Of a DNA stretch of 22,366 nucleotides, positions 1 to 7,132 are shown piece by piece (the stretch's first letter is position 1; every line of letters begins with the position of its first letter). The DNA comes from an uncultured Clostridia bacterium (GTDB lineage: Bacteria; Bacillota; Clostridia; Lachnospirales; Anaerotignaceae), in the NCBI GenBank assembly GCA_937901125.1, contig CALCGT010000008.1, positions 1 to 22,366 of the forward strand, written 5' to 3'. Made by a program: the position numbers and the translations under genes. The notes beneath the pieces are model-generated. The model was given only the letters and a program-made list of their open reading frames with translations, did not search any database and was not told the origin of the DNA.

Positions 1-220
1 ATAAGCCCTTATAGGGCTGGAGCAAACCACGTCTTTTAGGCGTGGTTATGATTTTAATAAGTCGCAAAGCCGAAAGGGGTTGGGAAGCAAAGGGTTTCTC
101 AACTGAAATTCGCAGGGCGGGCTTTGCTTGTCTGAGGAAAACAGTGGAGCATGGCAAAGAGAACGCCATCGCCGAAGGCGGCTTACCGAAGGTAAGTGCT
201 ATGATCAGGTTTCAAGACCT
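1..220 (+). ncRNA. Hairpin-rich RNA-like segment, possible ωRNA/HEARO or IS200/IS605 end
   Basis: Seen in sequence: consecutive stems that do not look coding. AGCCCT pairs with AGGGCT near 5-19. ACCACGTCT pairs with AGGCGTGGT near 28-48 (one G-T). GCAAAGCC (64-71) pairs at distance with GGCTTTGC (120-127). ATGGC (151-155) pairs with GCCAT (165-169). CGCC-GAA-GGCG lies at 170-180 and CTTACC-GAA-GGTAAG at 182-196; AGCA (148-151) with TGCT (197-200) may close these as a multibranch. AGGT...ACCT follows at 207-220. Established knowledge: compact, multi-stem, mobile RNAs of this size occur with IscB/TnpB nucleases (HEARO/ωRNA), often as solo copies, and IS200/IS605 ends carry subterminal hairpins. 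Inference: this is a solo guide-type RNA or element end. No adjacent nuclease or transposase is in the window, and the 5' limit may lie outside it. The strand is assumed. Confidence 0.45.
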
Positions 221-260
221 TTTGTTCGATGGAACTTATCTGTTTATACTTCTGTCTAAC

Positions 261-284
261 TCGTCAAAATTCTGATTTTGACGA
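261..284. repeat. Perfect 10-bp inverted repeat downstream of degV
   Basis: TCGTCAAAAT and ATTTTGACGA form a perfect 10-bp stem around a TCTG loop. There is no T-run on its far side in the degV direction, so on its own it is not a classical terminator. It lies immediately beyond the degV terminator and shares the GTCAA core with it, so it may stabilise the 3' end of the transcript or mark the junction with the hairpin-rich segment. Confidence 0.5.
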
Positions 285-306
285 AAAATGTTGACGATTG
301 TCAACA
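284..306 (-). terminator. Intrinsic terminator of degV
   Basis: Read on the minus strand, TGTTGAC and GTCAACA form a 7-bp stem with a 4-base loop, followed by A and five T. The stem overlaps the degV stop codon (301-303). The stem is short and AT-rich, so efficiency may be modest. Confidence 0.6.
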
Positions 307-1188
307 CTCTATATATTCATATTTTTTGATGTAGCAAATGCCGATAGGGGTGGGGCCGGCGTGGGTGCCGATGGTGATGCCAACAGACCAGATATCATCC
401 ATAACATCAAAGCCTTCTGCCTGCAGCTCCTGTTTCAGTTCTTCGGCTGTGGCCTGACGCTCTTTTTCTCCACGAACGAAAAGAACATGATATTTTTCTT
501 TTTCTGTGCCAATCTCGTTTCGAGTCATATCCATAATGGTTTTCAGGGCTTTTTTGTGTCCCCGCACCTTGCTTTCGGGGTGAAGCTCGCCATCCTTCAT
601 AATAATGATGGGCTTGATATTCAAAATTGTACCAGCCAGAGCGGAAGCCTTGCCGATTCTGCCGCCTTTCTGCAAATACTCCAGAGAATCAACGGTAAAG
701 TTGATTTTTGTGGTATCCTTCTGTTTGTCCAGAATTTCAGCCATCTTTTCCATGGAGAAACCTGCGTCTCTCATGCGGCATGCTTCATAGACCAACAGAC
801 CCTGAGAACCGGTAACACAGGTGGTGTCCATTACCCTGATTTGGTGGTCGGGATAGGATTCAGAAAGGATGTTTGCTGCGTTGACAGCACTCTGGTAAGA
901 GCCGCTGAATTTAGAGGTCAGGCACATACAGAATACGTCCTTGCCTTCTTTTAGAACGGGCTCCATAGCATCCATATAATCCTGTACGGAGGGCAGGGAT
1001 GTTTTAGGGAACAGTTTTTCAGTATTGATCTTATCGTAAAAATCATCGGGGGTGATATCGTGCAGTTCTTTCAGATAATGTTCCATATCGAAGGAAACAT
1101 GGAAAGGAACATATGTTACGTCCAGTTTTTCCAGCAGATGTGCTGGAATATCGCAGGATGTATCGGAAAGGATCTTATATGCGCTCAT
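301..1188 (-). CDS. degV: DegV family fatty-acid-binding protein (FakB-like)
   Basis: A 295-aa protein of the DegV/FakB family. These cytoplasmic proteins hold a fatty acid and, when partnered with the kinase FakA, present it for phosphorylation to acyl-phosphate for phospholipid synthesis. Visible family features: N-terminal strand with SDTSCDIP (about 8-15), a TSLPS loop (63-67) expected to ligand the lipid carboxylate, FSGSYQSA (94-101), the hallmark SLEYLQKGGRIG (168-179) and a C-terminal GTHAGPTPIG (274-283). Length matches the family (about 280-300 aa). The start is the ATG at 1188 because AAGGAGG (1197-1203) sits 8 bases upstream; the open frame extends eight codons further but lacks a ribosome-binding site there. 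It is a single-gene unit with its own promoter and terminator. No fakA is in the window, and lipid specificity cannot be read from sequence. Confidence 0.93.
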   Translation of the reverse strand: MSAYKILSDTSCDIPAHLLEKLDVTYVPFHVSFDMEHYLKELHDITPDDFYDKINTEKLFPKTSLPSVQDYMDAMEPVLKEGKDVFCMCLTSKFSGSYQSAVNAANILSESYPDHQIRVMDTTCVTGSQGLLVYEACRMRDAGFSMEKMAEILDKQKDTTKINFTVDSLEYLQKGGRIGKASALAGTILNIKPIIIMKDGELHPESKVRGHKKALKTIMDMTRNEIGTEKEKYHVLFVRGEKERQATAEELKQELQAEGFDVMDDIWSVGITIGTHAGPTPIGICYIKKYEYIEC

Positions 1189-1228
1189 AGGAATACCTCC
1201 TTGTAGTAACATTCATTTTAATTTATAC

Positions 1229-1257
1229 ATTTTATACAAATTTTGCTGGGATGTCAA
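1229..1257 (-). promoter_or_regulatory. SigA-type promoter for degV
   Basis: On the minus strand TTGACA (1257-1252), a 17-base spacer and TAAAAT (1234-1229). Expected start of transcription is near 1222, giving a leader of about 34 bases before the degV ATG. Confidence 0.7.
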
Positions 1258-1359
1258 CATTTTCAAACCGTGGAAAATCGTTTCCATAAAGATGGAAAGA
1301 AAAGCTTTTGCCCGGGGGTTGTATGTTTATATCTTTCTGAAACAGATTTAGCATTGGTT

Positions 1360-1388
1360 TTGATTTTCTTTCTTGAAAATGTTATAAT
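1360..1388 (+). promoter_or_regulatory. SigA-type promoter for topB
   Basis: TTGATT (1360-1365), a 17-base spacer and a perfect TATAAT (1383-1388). Transcription would begin near 1395, leaving a leader of about 27 bases that contains the GGAGG ribosome-binding sites. It is back-to-back with the degV promoter about 100 bases away. Confidence 0.75.
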
Positions 1389-1421
1389 ATATATTTAGTG
1401 CATATGGAGGGAGGAGAAGAA

Positions 1422-3566
1422 ATGGGGAAAATACTTGTCATTGCCGAAAAACCATCTGTGGCAAAGGACATTGCCAAAGAGCTGAAAGCAAACCAGAAAG
1501 GCGATGGATGCCTTATTGGCGAAAAATATGTTGTTTCTTGGGCGGTAGGCCATCTGGTGACGTTGGCAGAACCCGAAGAATATGACTCAAAGTATAAAAA
1601 GTGGAATTTTTCCACATTGCCTATCCTTCCAGAAGAAATGAAGCTGAAAGCCATTGCCCAGACACGATCTCAGCTGAAGGTCTTACATAAATGGATGCAC
1701 AGCAAGGAAATCGACAGTCTGATCTGCGCTACCGATAGCGGACGAGAGGGCGAGTTGATTTTTCGTTACATTTACGAAATTACGAAATGCACCAAGCCCT
1801 TTCAGCGTCTCTGGATCAGCAGTATGACGGAAGAAGCGATCAAAGAGGGCTTTGCTAAATTGAAGGACGGCAGAGAATATGACCTGCTTTATACTTCTGC
1901 CAAATGCCGTTCCGAAGCGGATTGGCTGGTGGGGATGAATGCCACAAGAGCCTATACCCTGCGCTATGACGCACTCCTGAGCATTGGTCGTGTCCAGACG
2001 CCGACGCTTGCTATTATTGTTGACCGCCAGAAGGAGATCGATGCTTTCGTAGCAGAGGATTATTTTGAAGTGCAGGCAGATTTTGGCGGTTATACGGGGA
2101 TGTGGATCGACAAGGAAGAACATACCCGTATCGAAAAAGAAGAAACGGCCAAAGCCATTGCGGAAAAAGTTTCGGGTAAAGCCGCCTGCATTACCAAAGT
2201 TGAAAAAGAAGAAAAGAAAATGCCCCCTCCGCTACTCTATGACCTGACGGAACTGCAAAGGGACTGCAATAAGAAATTCGGTTTTTCTGCCAAAAAGACA
2301 TTGGATATTGCCCAGAACCTTTACGAAAAACGAAAAATGATTACCTATCCCAGAACGGACAGCCGTTATTTGAGCGACGATATGAAGGGAAAGGTGCGAA
2401 ATACCATCAAACGGTTGCAGGAACTGGAAGCCTATGCCTCTTACGCCCAGCCCCTGACGGAAAATATCTCTTTTACAAAACGAATCATTGATAATACCAA
2501 GGTGACAGACCACCATGCCATCATCCCAACCGATGCAAAACTCCGGGTGGACAGCCTGACAGAGGAGGAAAGCAAGGTATTCTCTCTGGTGGCGGCAAGA
2601 TTTTTGGCGGTGTTCTATCCATATTATAGATATGAGACCACAAGAGTCTATGCCGAAGCGGAAGAGGAACGCTTTCTTTCCAAAGGAACGGTAGTTTTGG
2701 AGGAAGGCTGGCAGGCGGTAGAAAAAGCCCTGATCCCTGCGGCGGCGACAAAAAAGAAGAAAAAAGACGAGGAAGAACAGAAGCTGCCTTCCCTTAGCGA
2801 GGGGGAAGAACGAAAGATCGAAAAGGCGACGGTCCAGAAAAAGAAAACAAAACCGCCAACCCCTTATACGGAAAGCTCTCTCCTTTCTGCCATGGAAAAT
2901 GCAGGCAGATTTGTAGAAGATGAAGCCTTGAAGGAGCAGATGAAAGACAGCGGCTTAGGCACCCCTGCCACAAGAGCGGCTATTATCGAACGCCTGTTGA
3001 CGGTGGGCTATATCGTCCGAAAGGGCAAGACCCTTGTGCCTACGGAAAAGGGACGGAAGCTCATCGAAGTGGTGCCCAATGAGATGCGTTCTCCCCAGAC
3101 TACGGGGAAATGGGAGAAGGGGTTGTCCTCTATTGCGAAAGGCAATATGACGGAGGAACGCTTTATGGCCAGCATCCGCCGTTATGTCCAGTTCCTGATA
3201 CAGGATGCGGCTTCCGGCAGAAAAGCGGATGTGGTTTTCCCGGAAGAGCAGATTAGAGGAAAGAAATGGAAAAATAATGCCTTTGGAAAATGTCCCATCT
3301 GCGGACGGGATATTTTAGAAAATACAAAATCCTTCTATTGTGCGGGCTGGAAAAGCGGATGCAAATTCAGCCTTTGGAAGGACAGCTTGAAGCCCTATGG
3401 ACTGGAACTGGATGGCGGCATGGTGAAGTTGCTTTTGAAAAACAACAAGACCGAACCCATGGCAGTGATTCTGCACCAGACGGGAGAAAAGGGAACGGCG
3501 GTTCTTATTCTGAATAAAGATAAGGGCGGTCAGATCGAGATCATGGATTTTACCAGAGAAGGCTGA
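1422..3566 (+). CDS. topB: DNA topoisomerase III (type IA)
   Basis: A 714-aa type IA topoisomerase, which cuts and passes single strands to decatenate DNA. The TOPRIM domain opens with VIAEKPSVAKDIA (6-18) and carries the acidic metal site DSGREGE (105-111). The catalytic tyrosine is Y309 in ITYPRTDSR; DHHAIIPT follows and belongs to the same core. A lysine/glutamate-rich insertion lies around residues 445-485. The C-terminus carries four cysteines, C624, C627, C640 and C647, spaced like one zinc-ribbon repeat. Length resembles Bacillus-type TopB (about 720 aa) rather than E. coli TopB (about 650 aa). The start is the ATG at 1422 after GGAGGGAGGAG; a GTG at 1398 is also in frame but overlaps the expected 5' end of the mRNA. 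Relatives occur on integrative conjugative elements, but no conjugation genes are nearby, so a chromosomal copy is favoured. Confidence 0.95.
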   Translation: MGKILVIAEKPSVAKDIAKELKANQKGDGCLIGEKYVVSWAVGHLVTLAEPEEYDSKYKKWNFSTLPILPEEMKLKAIAQTRSQLKVLHKWMHSKEIDSLICATDSGREGELIFRYIYEITKCTKPFQRLWISSMTEEAIKEGFAKLKDGREYDLLYTSAKCRSEADWLVGMNATRAYTLRYDALLSIGRVQTPTLAIIVDRQKEIDAFVAEDYFEVQADFGGYTGMWIDKEEHTRIEKEETAKAIAEKVSGKAACITKVEKEEKKMPPPLLYDLTELQRDCNKKFGFSAKKTLDIAQNLYEKRKMITYPRTDSRYLSDDMKGKVRNTIKRLQELEAYASYAQPLTENISFTKRIIDNTKVTDHHAIIPTDAKLRVDSLTEEESKVFSLVAARFLAVFYPYYRYETTRVYAEAEEERFLSKGTVVLEEGWQAVEKALIPAAATKKKKKDEEEQKLPSLSEGEERKIEKATVQKKKTKPPTPYTESSLLSAMENAGRFVEDEALKEQMKDSGLGTPATRAAIIERLLTVGYIVRKGKTLVPTEKGRKLIEVVPNEMRSPQTTGKWEKGLSSIAKGNMTEERFMASIRRYVQFLIQDAASGRKADVVFPEEQIRGKKWKNNAFGKCPICGRDILENTKSFYCAGWKSGCKFSLWKDSLKPYGLELDGGMVKLLLKNNKTEPMAVILHQTGEKGTAVLILNKDKGGQIEIMDFTREG

Positions 3567-3572
3567 ATACAG

Positions 3573-3601
3573 TTGAAAGAATGGAAAAGATTTGATATGA
3601 T
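3573..3601 (+). promoter_or_regulatory. Probable promoter of the PLP-enzyme gene
   Basis: TTGAAA (3573-3578), a 17-base spacer and TATGAT (3596-3601), starting 6 bases after the topB stop codon. Transcription would begin near 3608, about 44 bases before the ATG. No terminator is seen between topB and this gene, so read-through is also possible. Confidence 0.55.
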
Positions 3602-3651
3602 TTCAAATTGTGGTAATAAATACATTTTTTGAAATAGATTGGAGAAACAAA

Positions 3652-4932
3652 ATGGAAAATATATATGGTATGCTGGGCATTTCCCCTGAGGTGGAAGCTT
3701 TTGGTAATGAAATTCTGAAAGAGTTAAAGGAAAGATTTGAACAGATCGACGCTGTGGCGGAATATAATCAGGCAAAAGTCCTGAAGGCTATGCAGGCGGA
3801 ACGGGTAGATGCCACCTGCTTTGCCGGCTCAACGGGCTATGGCTACAACGATGATGGTCGTGATAAATTGGAAAATGTATATGCAAGATGCTTCAACACA
3901 GAAGCGGCATTGGTGCGCCCCCAGATTACTTGTGGTACCCATGCTTTGGCAATCGCTCTGAGTGCAAATCTCCTTCCCGGGGACGAACTGCTCTCCCCTG
4001 TGGGAAAACCCTATGATACACTGGAAAAGGTGATTGGTACAGTGCCTTCTCCCTGTTCCCTGAAGGAATATGGTGTCAGCTACAGACAGGTAGACCTGCT
4101 GGAAGATGGCGCCTTCGACTATGCTAACATCAAGAAGGCCATCAACGAAAAAACAAAATTGGTGACCATTCAGCGTTCCAAGGGCTACGCTATGCGTCCT
4201 ACCTTTTCTGTAAAGCAGATCGGTGAGTTGATTGCTTTTATCAAGGAAATTAAACCAGATGTGATCTGCATGGTGGATAACTGCTATGGCGAATTTGTTG
4301 ATATCATCGAACCCTCCAACGTGGGTGCGGATATGATCGTTGGTTCCCTGATCAAAAACCCCGGCGGCGGTCTTGCTCCCATTGGTGGCTATATCTGCGG
4401 CAAACAGTCTTGCATCGACCGCTGCGCCTATCGTTTGAGTGCTCCCGGTCTGGGTCAGGAAGTCGGTGCTTCCTTGGATGTAAACCGTGCGTTATATCAG
4501 GGCTTTTTTCTTGCACCTACGGTAACGGCAGGTGCCCTGAAAGGTGCTGTTTTTGCAGCAAACATCTATGAAAAACTGGGATTCCGTGTTATCCCCAACA
4601 GCACAGAGCCCCGCAATGATATCATTCAGGCAGTGGAGCTGGGCAGTGCTGACGCCATGAAAGCATTCTGTCAAGGTATTCAGGCAGCTGCTCCCGTGGA
4701 TAGCTATCTGACTCCCGTGCCTTACGCTATGCCGGGTTATACCTGTGATGTTATTATGGCGGCAGGTGCATTCATCCAGGGTTCTTCCATCGAGCTGAGT
4801 GCCGATGGCCCTATCAGAGAGCCTTATTCCGTATATTTCCAAGGTGGTCTGACTTGGTTCCATGCGAAAACAGGTATCCTGATGAGCCTGCAGAAACTCT
4901 ATGAAGTCGGTTTGGTAGACCTTGAAAAATAA
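3652..4932 (+). CDS. Methionine gamma-lyase-like PLP enzyme (aluminium-resistance family, YnbB-like)
   Basis: A 426-aa fold-type I pyridoxal-phosphate protein of the family called 'aluminium resistance protein' or 'methionine gamma-lyase family protein' (YnbB in Bacillus). Visible features: GSTGYGYNDDGRDKLE near 62-77, CGTHALAIAL near 101-110 for cofactor phosphate contact, DNCYGEF near 213-219 with the aspartate expected to hold the pyridine ring, and SLIKNPGGGLAPIGGY with K235 as the expected Schiff-base lysine. Length is typical. GGAG at 3641-3644 lies seven bases before the ATG; an upstream in-frame GTG at 3610 has no ribosome-binding site. The true substrate of this family is not settled: C-S lyase chemistry on sulphur amino acids is plausible but inferred. 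It has its own likely promoter and ends at a strong terminator. Confidence 0.9.
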   Translation: MENIYGMLGISPEVEAFGNEILKELKERFEQIDAVAEYNQAKVLKAMQAERVDATCFAGSTGYGYNDDGRDKLENVYARCFNTEAALVRPQITCGTHALAIALSANLLPGDELLSPVGKPYDTLEKVIGTVPSPCSLKEYGVSYRQVDLLEDGAFDYANIKKAINEKTKLVTIQRSKGYAMRPTFSVKQIGELIAFIKEIKPDVICMVDNCYGEFVDIIEPSNVGADMIVGSLIKNPGGGLAPIGGYICGKQSCIDRCAYRLSAPGLGQEVGASLDVNRALYQGFFLAPTVTAGALKGAVFAANIYEKLGFRVIPNSTEPRNDIIQAVELGSADAMKAFCQGIQAAAPVDSYLTPVPYAMPGYTCDVIMAAGAFIQGSSIELSADGPIREPYSVYFQGGLTWFHAKTGILMSLQKLYEVGLVDLEK

Positions 4933-4973
4933 GCAAAAAATAAGTCAGTCGAAAGACTGGCTTTATTTTTTGC
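4933..4973. terminator. Bidirectional terminator between convergent genes
   Basis: GCAAAAAATAAGTCAGTC pairs with GACTGGCTTTATTTTTTGC around a GAAA tetraloop (one G-T pair, one bulged T). A T-rich arm follows the GC core on each strand. It begins directly after the stop codon of the PLP enzyme and can also stop transcripts from the flippase gene on the minus strand. Confidence 0.9.
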
Positions 4974-5025
4974 CGAAAAGAGAAAGGTATGTCTGAAAGA
5001 TTTATTTTATAAATCATTCGAAGGT

Positions 5026-6555
5026 CTATGCACGGGGTTTCTCCATAAGCTGTTTCAACGTTGCACGATCTAGGCAACCCAATACGAACAGGAACAAAAG
5101 ATACAATAGTCCCATTCCACAGAGGGAACCTAAAAACAGCAGCTTAGAAGGCTGGGAAATACGAATGAAGTATTTTACCAGAAGCCCTGCTGCTGCTCCT
5201 GCCAGCAAAGGCTTTAGAAAGCAATTATATAAGGAAGGAAAAACTCCTGTCTGCTGATAGAGCCTCCTCAGAGAAAGTCCTGCATTGCAGAACAGGCTCA
5301 GAAACCATCCCCCCAGAAAAGCAGACACACCATAGAGGGGCATGAAGAACCAGATCACTACAATGGTAATGAGAGAAGATAGGATATTGCTCCAAAAGAG
5401 GAAAAACTGTTCTCCCAACCCATTGAGAAGCCCATGCAGTGTGGTTTGTGCATAGAGAAGTGGGCAAAGAAAGGCAAGGGGAAACAAGACCTGCCCTAGG
5501 GCTGCCCGATTATAAACCACATAGCAGATTTCCCTGGAAAATACTGCAAATAATGCCGCTGCGCCGAATCCGATGATAGAAGTGAATAAAAATGTGGCGG
5601 AAACGGTTCTGCTGATACGCATATCCTGCTGCACGGCGCAGGCTTCAGAAATTTCCGGCACGAGGGAAACGGAAGCCGCCATCAGGCAGGCAGAGGGCAG
5701 CAAGATGAGGGGCATTGCCATCCCTGTCAGTTCGCCGTATGTAGAAAGCGCCTGTACGGTATTTTGTCCGTGGAGCTGCAGCTGGCGGGGAATGAGGATA
5801 TTTTCTACAGTGGAAAGCAGGGCGGTGGCAATTCTTGTGGCGGAAAGAGGCACTGCCATAGTCAATATCATCGCCAGAACAGCGGAAGAAGATAGTGTTG
5901 GTTTTCGGATGAGCTTATGCTTTCTCTTAAAGCGGAAATAGTTCCATAGGGTAAAGCCGCAGGAAAGAAATTCTCCCAGCAGGATACCTGCTACAGCGGC
6001 GCAGCAGGCATAGGTCAGCCCCAAGGGCACGAAGATACCTGCCAGAAGATAGATCGTCACGATACGGGCAGTTTGTTCTAAAACCTGAGAAACGGCAGGG
6101 ATGAGGGTCTCTTGCATTCCTAAAAAGAATCCACGCAAGCAGGAACCTGCTGCCATGAAAGGAACAGCAAGAGCCAGTAGGCGCAGGGGAAGGGCGGTGC
6201 GGCTGTCATCCAGAAAGGAAGAACCGATGTTTTCTGCACCGCAAAACAGGATGCCGCTGACAAATAGACTGATACCCAGAGAAAGGCAGACAGCCTGCTT
6301 GACAATACGGCCGATATTTCCATTTTGCCCGCGGATATGCTCCTGCGCTGTCAGGCGGGAGATGGTGGTAGTGAAGCCTGCGGAGGTGATGCTCCACGCA
6401 AGAGAATAGATCGGCAAAATCAGCTGATACAGCCCCATGCCTTCTGCACCGATGGTGTTTGACATGAAAATACGATAGAAAAACCCCATGCATTTGGTGA
6501 TGAGGTTGGCTGCAGTCAGGATGAGAGTTCCGGTGATGATGGTCTTTCGGCTCAT
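5026..6555 (-). CDS. spoVB: SpoVB-like polysaccharide/lipid flippase (MOP superfamily)
   Basis: A 509-aa, very hydrophobic protein of the MOP flippase superfamily (SpoVB/MurJ/Wzx relatives), expected to have about 14 membrane helices and to flip a polyprenyl-linked sugar intermediate across the cytoplasmic membrane. The N-terminus is diagnostic: GTLILTAANLITKCMGF, then GAEGMGLYQL and a serine/threonine-rich SAGFTTTISRL. Bacillus SpoVB (518 aa) acts in spore cortex synthesis, and length fits. The start is taken as the ATG at 6555, preceded by AGAGGT; an in-frame ATG ten codons upstream has no ribosome-binding site. Paralogues serve in capsule or wall export as well, so the sporulation role is inference. 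It is a single-gene unit converging on the PLP enzyme; no clear minus-strand promoter was found. Confidence 0.85.
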   Translation of the reverse strand: MSRKTIITGTLILTAANLITKCMGFFYRIFMSNTIGAEGMGLYQLILPIYSLAWSITSAGFTTTISRLTAQEHIRGQNGNIGRIVKQAVCLSLGISLFVSGILFCGAENIGSSFLDDSRTALPLRLLALAVPFMAAGSCLRGFFLGMQETLIPAVSQVLEQTARIVTIYLLAGIFVPLGLTYACCAAVAGILLGEFLSCGFTLWNYFRFKRKHKLIRKPTLSSSAVLAMILTMAVPLSATRIATALLSTVENILIPRQLQLHGQNTVQALSTYGELTGMAMPLILLPSACLMAASVSLVPEISEACAVQQDMRISRTVSATFLFTSIIGFGAAALFAVFSREICYVVYNRAALGQVLFPLAFLCPLLYAQTTLHGLLNGLGEQFFLFWSNILSSLITIVVIWFFMPLYGVSAFLGGWFLSLFCNAGLSLRRLYQQTGVFPSLYNCFLKPLLAGAAAGLLVKYFIRISQPSKLLFLGSLCGMGLLYLLFLFVLGCLDRATLKQLMEKPRA

Positions 6556-6786
6556 TGGCATACCTCTGGTATCTGTTCCTTCCATATATATGACAAGGAA
6601 TGGTCAAATAGACGAGGATGCAGTTGGATCCGGCTGAACAAAAGCAGCAAGTGTATGATATGCTGAATTTAAATCAATATTTAGCATGCAAATTATATAA
6701 AAAAACGGAAAATTACTGATTTTTGTTTTTATGTCAGACATAATGAAATTTTATAATGCGGCGATAAAAAAATTTATCAAAATATA

Positions 6787-6815
6787 TTGACAAGATTTTA
6801 TCAACGCGATATAAT
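6787..6815 (+). promoter_or_regulatory. Consensus SigA promoter of the riboswitch-controlled permease
   Basis: TTGACA (6787-6792), exactly 17 bases, then TATAAT (6810-6815): a perfect match to the housekeeping consensus. Start of transcription near 6822 gives a leader of about 310 bases before the permease ATG, which contains the glycine riboswitch and its terminator. Confidence 0.88.
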
Positions 6816-6845
6816 TTAAACACAAAGTGCATAAAGCCAGACGAA

Positions 6846-7029
6846 GTATAAGGGAGATTTCTCTTGTTTTGTACAAAATAATGAGAAAACCGATGGAGCA
6901 ATTCAGATAAAGAGCCGATTTCTGAAGAAACTTTCAGGTACAAATACCTTTTACAGATGGAACTCTGGAAAGTGCTTGGTTTTGCCAAAGCCGCCGTAGA
7001 AGTAATGCTTTCAGGTTTGAGATACAGAG
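6846..7029 (+). ncRNA. Tandem glycine riboswitch
   Basis: Two consecutive glycine-aptamer signatures. Aptamer 1 (about 6846-6960) has CCGATGGAGCAA (6890-6901), CTTTCAGGTA (6931-6940) with a small AGGTA/TACCT hairpin, and ACAGATGG (6953-6960). Aptamer 2 (about 6961-7029) starts AACTCTGGAAAG and contains CCGCCGTAGAAGTAA and CTTTCAGG, ending at CAGAG. Its helices are visible: P1 CTCTG (6963-6967) with CAGAG (7025-7029) and P2 GAAAG (6968-6972) with CTTTC (7008-7012). The spacing and the conserved CUCUGGA...CUCUCAGG...ACAGAG pattern match the known gcvT-type tandem architecture. It lies between a perfect promoter and an amino-acid permease, as known for glycine switches on transporters. Boundaries of aptamer 1 are approximate, and its closing helix is poorly resolved by eye. 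Confidence 0.85.
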
Positions 7030-7079
7030 GATATACAGGCAGAATAATATTGTTTGATTTTTGCTGTATATCTTTTTTT
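7026..7079 (+). terminator. Riboswitch expression-platform terminator
   Basis: GATATACA (7030-7037) pairs with TGTATATC (7065-7072). After a bulged G, GCA pairs with TGC. Seven T follow (7073-7079). The base of the stem can extend by pairing AGAG (7026-7029) with the T-run, and those bases are also the 3' strand of aptamer 2 P1. Formation of P1 would therefore weaken the terminator base, consistent with glycine turning expression on; that direction is inference. Confidence 0.85.
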
Positions 7080-7132
7080 ATTCAAACTTTTTGGCGTTTT
7101 TTGGCAAATTTGTAAAAAGGAGGAAGGAAAAA

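Noticed and set aside
42..275. Plus-strand open frame of 77 codons
   Set aside because: It runs through the hairpin cluster, lacks a ribosome-binding site and has no protein-like composition; the RNA structure explains the region better.
298..954. Plus-strand 218-codon frame opposite degV
   Set aside because: Antisense shadow of a clear DegV gene; no ribosome-binding site or family resemblance.
1422..3566. topB as part of an integrative conjugative element
   Set aside because: No relaxase, conjugation, integrase or att-like repeats nearby; flanking genes are ordinary chromosomal types.
6731..6741. ATGTCAGACAT palindrome as an operator
   Set aside because: Only 5-bp arms in an AT-rich stretch, 46 bases or more upstream of the -35 box; no second copy and chance occurrence is likely.
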